A stretch of DNA of 15,580 bases from DASVBJ01 sp036375895 (GTDB taxonomy: Bacteria > Actinomycetota > Actinomycetes > JACCUZ01). The translations under genes were made by a program, and so were the position numbers. Under the pieces are notes generated by a model. That model was not told the DNA's origin, ran no database searches, and saw only the letters and a list, made by a program, of their open reading frames with translations. The DNA is taken from contig DASVBJ010000070.1 in NCBI GenBank assembly GCA_036375895.1, positions 1-15,580 on the forward strand. Reading direction: 5' to 3'. Shown in pieces: positions 1 through 6,090 of the stretch; the first letter of the stretch is position 1, and each line of letters starts with the position of its first letter.

Positions 1-255
1 CGCTTCCTCCACTCGACCGGACAGTTCCACAAGGGCGGTCCGCAGAACGGCGTCTTCCTCCAGGTGACCGGCGCGGTCTCCCGCGACGTGCCGGTGCCGG
101 GCCGCCCCTACACGTTCGGCCGGCTGCAGCTCGCCCAGGCGCTCGGTGACCTGCGCGCCCTCGCCGGCCGCGGTCGGCCGGCGGTGCGGCTGCACCTGCG
201 CGACCGCGCCACCGGCATCAAGCAGCTGCTCGCCGCCGCCGAGGGCAGCTCGTGA
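1..255 (+). CDS. pgi: Glucose-6-phosphate isomerase, C-terminal end (partial)
   Basis: Only the last 84 residues are in the window; the gene enters from the left edge in frame 1 and stops at a TGA at 253-255. The visible part contains RFLHSTGQFHKGGPQNG and then a VPGRPYTFGRLQLAQALGDL stretch. Both are characteristic of the C-terminal end of bacterial phosphoglucose isomerases (fructose-6-phosphate to glucose-6-phosphate, cytosolic). The next gene, zwf, starts inside its stop codon (GTGA overlap), so the two are translationally coupled and the product feeds directly to G6P dehydrogenase. Whether the missing N-terminal part is a stand-alone Pgi or a transaldolase-Pgi fusion, as occurs in some actinobacteria, cannot be decided here. 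Family assignment is firm. Confidence 0.9.
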   Translation, partial: RFLHSTGQFHKGGPQNGVFLQVTGAVSRDVPVPGRPYTFGRLQLAQALGDLRALAGRGRPAVRLHLRDRATGIKQLLAAAEGSS

Positions 256-1781
256 CGGACCACCACCGCAACCCGCTGCGACGCGAGCAGGACCGGCGCC
301 TGCCGCGGGTGGCCGGACCCTGCGGGCTGGTCATCTTCGGCGTCACGGGTGACCTGTCCCGCAAGAAGCTCATGCCGGCCGTCTACGACCTGGCCAACCG
401 GGGCCTGCTGCCGCCGGGCTTCTCCCTGGTCGGGTTCGCGCGCCGCGACTGGGCCGACCAGGACTTCGCCCAGGTGGTGCACGACGCGGTCAAGGAGCAC
501 GCGCGTACGCCGTTCCGCGAGGAGGTCTGGCGCCAGCTCTCCGAGGGTTTCCGGTTCGTGCCCGGCGAGTTCGACGACGACGCCGCGTTCGACCGCCTTC
601 GCGACACGATCGCGGAGCTCGACAAGGTCCGCGGCACCGGCGGCAACCACGCGTTCTACCTGTCCGTGCCGCCGAAGTTCTTCCCGGACGTGGTGCGCCA
701 GCTCAAGCAGCGGGGGCTGGCGGAGCAGCGCGACAGCGCCTGGCGCCGGGTCGTCATCGAGAAGCCGTTTGGCCACGACCTGCAGAGCGCGCGAGAGCTC
801 AACCGCACCGTCAACGAGGTGTTCCCCACCAACACGGTGTTCCGGATCGACCACTACCTCGGCAAGGAGACCGTCCAGAACATCCTGGCGCTGCGGTTCG
901 CGAACAGCCTGTTCGAGCCGATCTGGAACCGCCGCTATGTCGACCACGTGCAGATCACGATGGCGGAGGACATCGGCATAGCCGGCCGAGCCGGCTACTA
1001 CGACGGCATCGGCGCTGCCCGCGACGTGATCCAGAACCACCTGCTGCAGCTGCTCGCGCTGACCGCGATGGAGGAGCCGGTCTCGTTCGAGGCCCGGGAC
1101 CTGCGGATGGAGAAGCTCAAGGTGCTCTCAGCGGTGCGGCTGCCCGCCGATCTCGCGGCCCACACCGCCCGAGGGCGCTACGCCGCGGGCTGGCAGGGCG
1201 GGGTCGAGGTCCCCGGCTACCTCGATGAGGAGGGCATCGCCCCGTCGTCGACGACCGAGACGTTCGCCGCGGTGCGACTGGACGTGGACACGCGGAGGTG
1301 GGCGGGTGTGCCGTTCTACCTGCGGACGGGCAAGCGGCTGGCCCGCCGGGTCACCGAGATCGCCGTGGTGTTCCAGCGGGCGCCGCACCTGCCGTTCACC
1401 AAGACGGCCACCGAGGAGCTCGGCGCGAACGCGCTGGTCGTGCGCGTGCAGCCGGACGAGGGCGTCACGGTCCGCTTCGGCTCCAAGGTGCCCGGGACGG
1501 CGATGGAGGTCCGTGACGTGAACATGGACTTCGCGTACGGCGAGTCGTTCACCGAGTCGTCGCCCGAGGCGTACGAGCGGCTGATCCTCGACGTCCTGCT
1601 CGGTGACCCGCCGCTCTTCCCTCGCCACGAGGAGGTGGAGCGGTCCTGGGAGATCCTCGACCCGGTGCTCGACTTCTGGGCCGCGCAAGGTCCTCCGGAG
1701 GGGTACCCGGCCGGCTCGTGGGGCCCGTCGTGCGCCGAGAAGATGCTGGCCCGAGACGGTCGCGTCTGGCGGCGGCCATGA
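252..1781 (+). CDS. zwf: Glucose-6-phosphate 1-dehydrogenase
   Basis: A full-length 509-residue protein, the usual size of bacterial Zwf. It oxidises glucose-6-phosphate to 6-phosphoglucono-lactone with reduction of NAD(P)+, the entry step of the oxidative pentose-phosphate pathway. The N-terminal Rossmann domain carries GVTGDLSRKKL at residues 30-40. EKPFG is at 170-174, and the substrate-binding and catalytic signature RIDHYLGKE is at 198-206, including the Asp-His pair and the Lys. The GTG start at 252 overlaps the pgi stop (GTGA) and has a GAGGG ribosome site just before it. The gene ends in an ATGA overlap with opcA. Cofactor preference (NADP or NAD) was not assessed. Nothing looks truncated or missing. 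Confidence 0.97.
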   Translation: MTDHHRNPLRREQDRRLPRVAGPCGLVIFGVTGDLSRKKLMPAVYDLANRGLLPPGFSLVGFARRDWADQDFAQVVHDAVKEHARTPFREEVWRQLSEGFRFVPGEFDDDAAFDRLRDTIAELDKVRGTGGNHAFYLSVPPKFFPDVVRQLKQRGLAEQRDSAWRRVVIEKPFGHDLQSARELNRTVNEVFPTNTVFRIDHYLGKETVQNILALRFANSLFEPIWNRRYVDHVQITMAEDIGIAGRAGYYDGIGAARDVIQNHLLQLLALTAMEEPVSFEARDLRMEKLKVLSAVRLPADLAAHTARGRYAAGWQGGVEVPGYLDEEGIAPSSTTETFAAVRLDVDTRRWAGVPFYLRTGKRLARRVTEIAVVFQRAPHLPFTKTATEELGANALVVRVQPDEGVTVRFGSKVPGTAMEVRDVNMDFAYGESFTESSPEAYERLILDVLLGDPPLFPRHEEVERSWEILDPVLDFWAAQGPPEGYPAGSWGPSCAEKMLARDGRVWRRP

Positions 1782-2863
1782 GCATCGACCTGGTCGGGAC
1801 CACCTCGGCGGAGGTCAACGCGGCGCTGCTCGACGCCCGCCGACGGGCGGGCAGCCCGGCGATGGGCATGGTGCTCACGCTCGTGGTGGTGGCCGACGAG
1901 AAGGAGCACTACGACGCGCTGCGGGCCGCGACCGACGCCTCGCGCGAGCACCCTTCGCGCATCGTGATGGCGATCCCCCGGCCGGGACGGGACGATCCAC
2001 GGCTGGACGCCGAGATCAGGGTGCCCGGCGAGTCCGGTCCCGGCGAGGTGATCCTGCTGCGCCTGCACGGCGCGCTCGCCGACCACGCCGACAGCGCGGT
2101 GCTCCCCCTGCTCCTGCCGGACGCCCCGGTGGTCACGTGGTGGCCGGGCAAGGCCCCGACGACGCCGTGCCAGGACCCGCTCGGAGGCTTCGCCCAGCGG
2201 CGGGTCACCGACGCGGCCGCCTCGCCGCGGCCCCTGGCCGAGCTGGCCAGGCGGGCCGAGGGCTACCGGCCCGGTGACACCGACCTCTCCTGGACGCGGC
2301 TCACCCCGTGGCGCAGCCTGCTCGCCGCCGCCCTCGACGAGCGCCCCGAGGAGGTCACGGGTGTCGAGGTCGCGGCGGAGCGGTCCAACCCGAGCGCCGA
2401 GCTGATGGCCCAGTGGCTCGCGTGCGCCCTGGGCGTCGAGGTGACCCGCCGACAGTCCAAGGGCCCCGGGCTGACCGCGGTCCGCCTGCACACGGCTTCC
2501 GGTCCGGTCTCGCTGAGCCGGCCAGACGGCCGGCTGGCGGTGCTGTCCCGGCCGGGCCAGCCCGACCGCCCGGTCGCCCTGCAGCGTCGCTCGACGTCCG
2601 AGCTGATCGCCGAGGAGCTCCGCCACCTCGACCCGGACGACGTCTACGAGCAGACCATCGCCCGGCTGCGGACGTCCGCGACCTCGACCACTGAGGGCAC
2701 CGGGTCCCGCGCCGCGACGAAGGGCGAGCCGACGGGCCCGAACCGCGCCGCCGGCGACACTGCCGAGGGAGCCGGCAAGCGCACCGGCAAGCCCACCGCT
2801 AAGGCCAGCGGCAAGGGCAGCGGCAAGGGGTCGGGCGGGCGCACGGCGAGGAAGGGCTCGTGA
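1778..2863 (+). CDS. opcA: Glucose-6-phosphate dehydrogenase assembly protein OpcA
   Basis: A 361-residue protein immediately after zwf; the ATG at 1778 overlaps the zwf TGA (ATGA). The same frame is open upstream to 1718, but that part lies inside zwf, so the ATG is preferred. In cyanobacteria and actinobacteria OpcA binds and activates or assembles Zwf, and context and sequence fit this well. The conserved core (about residues 1-298) includes VVTWWPGKAP at 118-127 and the SWTRLTPWRS stretch at 171-180. From about residue 301 to the end there is a low-complexity Gly/Lys/Ser/Thr/Ala/Arg tail ending GSGKGSGGRTARKGS, strongly basic and predicted disordered. That tail is not part of the recognisable core and its role is unknown. 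The stop is overlapped by the pgl GTG start. Confidence 0.93.
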   Translation: MSIDLVGTTSAEVNAALLDARRRAGSPAMGMVLTLVVVADEKEHYDALRAATDASREHPSRIVMAIPRPGRDDPRLDAEIRVPGESGPGEVILLRLHGALADHADSAVLPLLLPDAPVVTWWPGKAPTTPCQDPLGGFAQRRVTDAAASPRPLAELARRAEGYRPGDTDLSWTRLTPWRSLLAAALDERPEEVTGVEVAAERSNPSAELMAQWLACALGVEVTRRQSKGPGLTAVRLHTASGPVSLSRPDGRLAVLSRPGQPDRPVALQRRSTSELIAEELRHLDPDDVYEQTIARLRTSATSTTEGTGSRAATKGEPTGPNRAAGDTAEGAGKRTGKPTAKASGKGSGKGSGGRTARKGS

Positions 2864-3639
2864 GCGCGCCCGCCGTGCTGGTGCACCGCGACGCCGAGGA
2901 GCTCGCGGCCGCTGTCGCTGCCCGGCTCCTGACCCGGCTGGTCGACCTGCAGGCTGCCCAGGGCGAGGCCTCCCTGGTGCTCACCGGCGGCTCCATCGCG
3001 GCACGCACGCTCGCCGCCGTGGCCTCGTCGCCGGCCCGGGGGGCCGTCGACTGGCGACGGCTGGACGTCTGGTGGGGGGACGAGCGCTTCCTCCCCGCGG
3101 GCGACCCGCAGCGCAACGAGACGCAGGCCAGGGCTGCGCTCCTGGACGCGGTGCCGCTCGAGCGGGCCCGGGTGCACCCGATGCCGGCCTCCGACGGGCC
3201 GGACGGCCCCGACCCGGAGGCAGCGGCGCAGCGGTACGCCGACGAGCTGGCCCGGGCCGCACGTCCGGAGGATCACGGGCCCACCCCGGCGTTCGACCTG
3301 CTGCTGCTCGGCATCGGTCCGGACGGGCACATCGCCTCGCTGTTCCCGGGGATGCCCGCGCTCTACGACGAGCGGCCCGTCGTGGCGGTCCGGGGAGCGC
3401 CGAAGCCCCCGCCGACCAGGCTGTCGCTCACCCTGCCGACGATCCACGCCGCCAAGGAGGTCTGGGTGGTCGCCGCCGGGGAGGAGAAGCGGCGCGCGGT
3501 CACCCTGGCCCTCTCCGGCGCGGGCGAGACGCAGGTGCCGGCCGCCGCGGCGCGCGGCTCCCGGCGTACGTTGTGGCTGCTCGACCGGGCCGCCGGCGCT
3601 GGCCTACCGGCGACGCTGAGCCGGCCCGCCTCCCCCTGA
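2860..3639 (+). CDS. pgl: 6-phosphogluconolactonase
   Basis: A 259-residue cytosolic hydrolase of the DevB/Pgl (glucosamine-6-phosphate isomerase-like) family. It hydrolyses 6-phosphogluconolactone, the Zwf product, to 6-phosphogluconate. Visible family motifs are TGGSIA at 42-47, WWGDERF at 71-77, RNE at 85-87, GIGPDGHIASLFPG at 151-164 and PPTRLSLT at 184-191. The length is normal for bacterial Pgl. The GTG start at 2860 overlaps the opcA stop (GTGA) and is preceded by an AGGAAGG ribosome site. It is the last gene of the + strand block; 11 bases separate it from the stop codon of the convergent gene on the other strand. No missing motif was noticed. Confidence 0.96.
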   Translation: MSAPAVLVHRDAEELAAAVAARLLTRLVDLQAAQGEASLVLTGGSIAARTLAAVASSPARGAVDWRRLDVWWGDERFLPAGDPQRNETQARAALLDAVPLERARVHPMPASDGPDGPDPEAAAQRYADELARAARPEDHGPTPAFDLLLLGIGPDGHIASLFPGMPALYDERPVVAVRGAPKPPPTRLSLTLPTIHAAKEVWVVAAGEEKRRAVTLALSGAGETQVPAAAARGSRRTLWLLDRAAGAGLPATLSRPASP

Positions 3640-3644
3640 CCGTT

Positions 3645-3659
3645 GCGGGCTCAGCCCGC
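3645..3659. terminator. Perfect 15-bp palindrome between convergent genes
   Basis: GCGGGCT-C-AGCCCGC is a perfect inverted repeat lying 6 bases after the pgl stop and overlapping the stop codon of the minus-strand gene. Its place between two converging genes fits a small bidirectional terminator. It has no T-run on either side and the stem is short, so the terminator role is inference. Confidence 0.35.
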
Positions 3660-4139
3660 CGCGCCGTCCTGCTGGTGCTCGCCGCTCGCACCCGGAGCGG
3701 TGGTGGGCCGACCGCTGCCCGCGTCGTCCGGCTTGCCCTTACTGGCGTCGTCGGGCTTGCCCTTGCCTGCGTCGTCCGGCTTGCCCTTGCCCGGCTCGTC
3801 GGCCGCCCCCTTCGGGCAGCTGTGCGCGGCGGCGGAGACGGCGCCTCCGTGGTTGTCGTGCGCACCGCCGACCCGCGTGACGTCGCGGGCCACCGCGGAG
3901 ACGCAGGCCCCGTGGGTGCCGCCGGGGGTCTTCGAGTCCGGGGCGGCGGAGCTCTTCGCGGCGTTGCCCGCCCCGGCCGCGCGGTCGGCTGCGGTGCTCG
4001 TCACGGTGGTCACCGTCGCGGTGTCGGGGCCGGCCGCGGCCAGCGCGTAAGCACCCGCTCCGGCCCCCGCGGTGAGCGCGGCCACGACGACCGCCAGCGA
4101 CTTGAGCTTGACCGCCGCGGCGGCCCAGGATGCGTCCAC
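3651..4139 (-). CDS. Small predicted exported/anchored protein with HGxxVSA duplication and GKGKPDDA repeats
   Basis: I do not recognise a named family. The start chosen is GTG at 4139, because a strong ribosome site (GGGGGAGGGG) lies just upstream; the frame stays open further upstream but there it overlaps hyuB. This gives 162 residues. Residues 11-36 are a basic-then-hydrophobic segment (KLKSLAVVVAALTAGAGAGA and on) that looks like a signal peptide or N-terminal membrane anchor. No lipobox cysteine was seen. The middle holds two copies of an HGxxVSAxA motif, HGACVSAVAR at 76-85 and HGGAVSAAAHS at 97-107, with one cysteine near each (C79, C108) that could pair outside the cell. Residues 117-140 are three 8-residue repeats of GKGKPDDA type, followed by a decayed fourth (GSGRPTTA). 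It is convergent with pgl and lies 73 bases after hyuB on the same strand, so it could be co-transcribed with hyuB or have its own promoter. Confidence 0.75.
   Translation of the reverse strand: MDASWAAAAVKLKSLAVVVAALTAGAGAGAYALAAAGPDTATVTTVTSTAADRAAGAGNAAKSSAAPDSKTPGGTHGACVSAVARDVTRVGGAHDNHGGAVSAAAHSCPKGAADEPGKGKPDDAGKGKPDDASKGKPDDAGSGRPTTAPGASGEHQQDGAAG
3720..3791 (-). repeat. Three tandem 24-bp repeats encoding (G/S)KGKPDDA
   Basis: Three back-to-back 24-bp units at 3720-3743, 3744-3767 and 3768-3791 differ by only a few bases. In the minus-strand frame they read SKGKPDDA, GKGKPDDA and GKGKPDDA. A degenerate fourth unit (GSGRPTTA) is at 3696-3719. The array forms the charged C-terminal part of the small exported protein. 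Because the unit is a multiple of three, copy number can change without breaking the frame. Confidence 0.9.
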
Positions 4140-4185
4140 AGCCCCTCCCCCGTGCCGTCTCCTGACCGGCAATCGCGGCGGGGTC

Positions 4186-4197
4186 GGAAACGTTACC
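4186..4197. promoter_or_regulatory. Imperfect palindrome GGAAACGTTACC upstream of the small exported protein
   Basis: The 12-bp sequence GGAAACGTTACC is symmetric except at one base pair and is centred on AACGTT. It lies 47 bases upstream of the GTG at 4139, in the 73-bp gap after hyuB. A central CG with flanking AAACGTTT-like arms is the general look of LacI-family operators. It is a single short site, so this is a suggestion only; no clear -10/-35 pair was seen. Confidence 0.2.
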
Positions 4198-4212
4198 GGG
4201 GCCGCGTCGGGG

Positions 4213-6090
4213 TCAGAGCCGGTCGACGTCCGCGAAGGCCCGCCCCCCGGCGAGCCGTGCGTAGCCCGGGCCGCGGTCGAAGAACGGCTCCTCGCCGGTA
4301 CGCCGGGCCCGCAGCCCCTCACGCAGCTCCCGGGTGGCGACCTCGTCGACCGTGACCCGGTCGTCGTCACGGGTGAGCACGACGCCGTAGTCCGCTCGCG
4401 CGCCGCCCACCGACACCTTGCCCCACCGCACGTCGCGGGCGACGTCCTCGACGGCCCGCTCGAGGGGGTCACCCCAACCGCCGCCGCCCGTGGTGCGGAT
4501 GCGGATCACCTCGCCCGCGCGGACGGGCTCGTCGTCGGCGAGGGCGTCGACCTCGCGCTCGGCAGGGCCACCCGGGTCGATGGTGACCTGGAACGGCCGG
4601 CCGGCCCGGCCGCCCTTCACCCCCCAGCACGCGAGGATGGACCGGTCGGCGATGGACATGAAGTGCGCGTCCTCGAGCATGCGGATGTGCTTCTCGTAGC
4701 CGAGTCCCCCGCGGAACCGCCCGGGGCCGCCGGAGTCCACGGCCAGGCCCAGCCGCTCCACCCGGAACGGGAAGCGGGACTCGGTGAACTCGGTGGGGAG
4801 GTTCCGCGAGTCCGGCACCACGTGGATCGTGTCCTCGCCGTCGGCGTAGTAGCGGCCGCCGGACCCGCCACCGAGCACCTCGCGCATCAGGTACGGCTGC
4901 CCGCTGCTGTCGACCCCGTAGACGCCCGTGTAGCGGATCGTCTCCTGGTCGGCGGGCATCCGGCCGTCGACGGCCTTGGCGACGACGCCGGCCAGCACGC
5001 CGAGCAGCCGGAGGATGACGAAGGTGCGTGCGTTCGTGGGCGCCGGGAAGACCGGCGTCAGCAGGGTGCCCGGCGGGGGGAAGCGCATCTCGATGAGCGG
5101 CACGACCCCCTCGTTCACGTCGAGCTCGGCCATCCGCTCAGGCGTGTCGGCGAGGTTGCGCAGGATCGGCGCGAGCCACTTCTTCAGGAAGTTGCCCTCG
5201 GCGTAGTCGCCGCAGTGGTTGATCGGGCCGCGGGCCTGGGGGGACGTGCCGGTGAAGTCGAGCAGGATCCGGCCGCCGTCCTCCGAGGTCTTGGTGAGGG
5301 TGATCCGCTGCGTGTGCAGTCGCGGCTCGTCGACGCCGTCGTGCTCGGCGTAGTCCTCCCAGACGTAGGCGCCGTCCGGGATCTTCGACAGGATCTCGCG
5401 CCGGTAGGTCTCGGTCGTCTTGTCGATGATCGCGTCGAAGCAGGCCTCGACGGTCTCCCGGCCGTACCGCTCGAACAGCTCGGTCAGCCGGCGCGAGCCC
5501 ATGAGGCACGCCGAGCACTCGGCGTCCAGGTCGGCTGCCAGCGAGTCCGGCATCCGGGAGTTGCGCGTCATGATGCGCAGCGCCGCCTGGTTGGGCACGC
5601 CCTGGTCCCAGAGCCGGATCGGCGGGACCATCAGGCCTTCCTCGTAGACCGAGGTCGCGTGCGACGGCATCGAGCCGGGCACGGCTCCGCCGATGTCGTC
5701 GTGGTGGCCGAAGGCCTGCACGAACGCGACGACCTCGGGGCCGGACCCCGAGTCGACGAAGACGGGCACCGTCACACAGAGGTCCGGCAGGTGCCCGATG
5801 CCGCCCTCGGAGAGGTAGACGTCGTTGTGGAAGAAGACGTCACCGGGCCGCATCGTGTGCAGCGGGAAGTCGCGGGCCACCGGGTGCACGAGCGCCGAGT
5901 AGGACCGGCCGGTGAGCTTGCGCAGCCTCGCGTCGTGGATGCCCGCGCGGAAGTCGTGCGCGTCCCGGATCATCGGCGACCGGGCGGTCCGGCCGATGGC
6001 GGTCTCGACCTCCATCTCGATCGACGCGAGCGAGCCCTCGACGATCTCGAGGACGACCGGGTCGACGGCCTGCACGGCCTCGGTGCTCAT
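4213..6090 (-). CDS. hyuB: Hydantoinase B / oxoprolinase-family subunit
   Basis: A 625-residue protein of the HyuB (N-methylhydantoinase B / 5-oxoprolinase C-terminal / acetone carboxylase alpha-like) family. It pairs with HyuA to hydrolyse cyclic amides or ureides, usually with ATP. Motifs include RPGDVFFHNDVY at 81-92, GHLPDLCVTVPVF at 99-111, and the metal-site-like FGHHDDIGGAVPGSMP at 127-142 (His129, His130, Asp132). Nearer the C-terminus are SGGPGRFRGGLGYE and the family ending TTGGGGWGDPLER. The ATG at 6090 overlaps the hyuA stop (ATGA) and has a GGAGG ribosome site; upstream reading frame within hyuA is not used. The N-terminal part (ARSPMIRDAHDF, then LTGRSYSALVHP) differs from the common hydantoinase consensus and suggests a distinct subgroup. 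Substrate is unknown. It is the last recognisable enzyme gene of the operon. Confidence 0.92.
   Translation of the reverse strand: MSTEAVQAVDPVVLEIVEGSLASIEMEVETAIGRTARSPMIRDAHDFRAGIHDARLRKLTGRSYSALVHPVARDFPLHTMRPGDVFFHNDVYLSEGGIGHLPDLCVTVPVFVDSGSGPEVVAFVQAFGHHDDIGGAVPGSMPSHATSVYEEGLMVPPIRLWDQGVPNQAALRIMTRNSRMPDSLAADLDAECSACLMGSRRLTELFERYGRETVEACFDAIIDKTTETYRREILSKIPDGAYVWEDYAEHDGVDEPRLHTQRITLTKTSEDGGRILLDFTGTSPQARGPINHCGDYAEGNFLKKWLAPILRNLADTPERMAELDVNEGVVPLIEMRFPPPGTLLTPVFPAPTNARTFVILRLLGVLAGVVAKAVDGRMPADQETIRYTGVYGVDSSGQPYLMREVLGGGSGGRYYADGEDTIHVVPDSRNLPTEFTESRFPFRVERLGLAVDSGGPGRFRGGLGYEKHIRMLEDAHFMSIADRSILACWGVKGGRAGRPFQVTIDPGGPAEREVDALADDEPVRAGEVIRIRTTGGGGWGDPLERAVEDVARDVRWGKVSVGGARADYGVVLTRDDDRVTVDEVATRELREGLRARRTGEEPFFDRGPGYARLAGGRAFADVDRL

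Noticed and set aside
1316..2626. 436-residue open frame on the minus strand across zwf and opcA
   Set aside because: It spans the junction of two well-supported + strand genes and has no domain signature.
3720..3791. CRISPR-like array
   Set aside because: The 24-bp units are directly adjacent with no spacers and keep the reading frame; they are coding tandem repeats.
4140..4472. N-terminal extension of the small exported protein up to 4472
   Set aside because: The extension overlaps the hyuB coding region in another frame, while the GTG at 4139 has a strong ribosome site followed by a signal-like segment.
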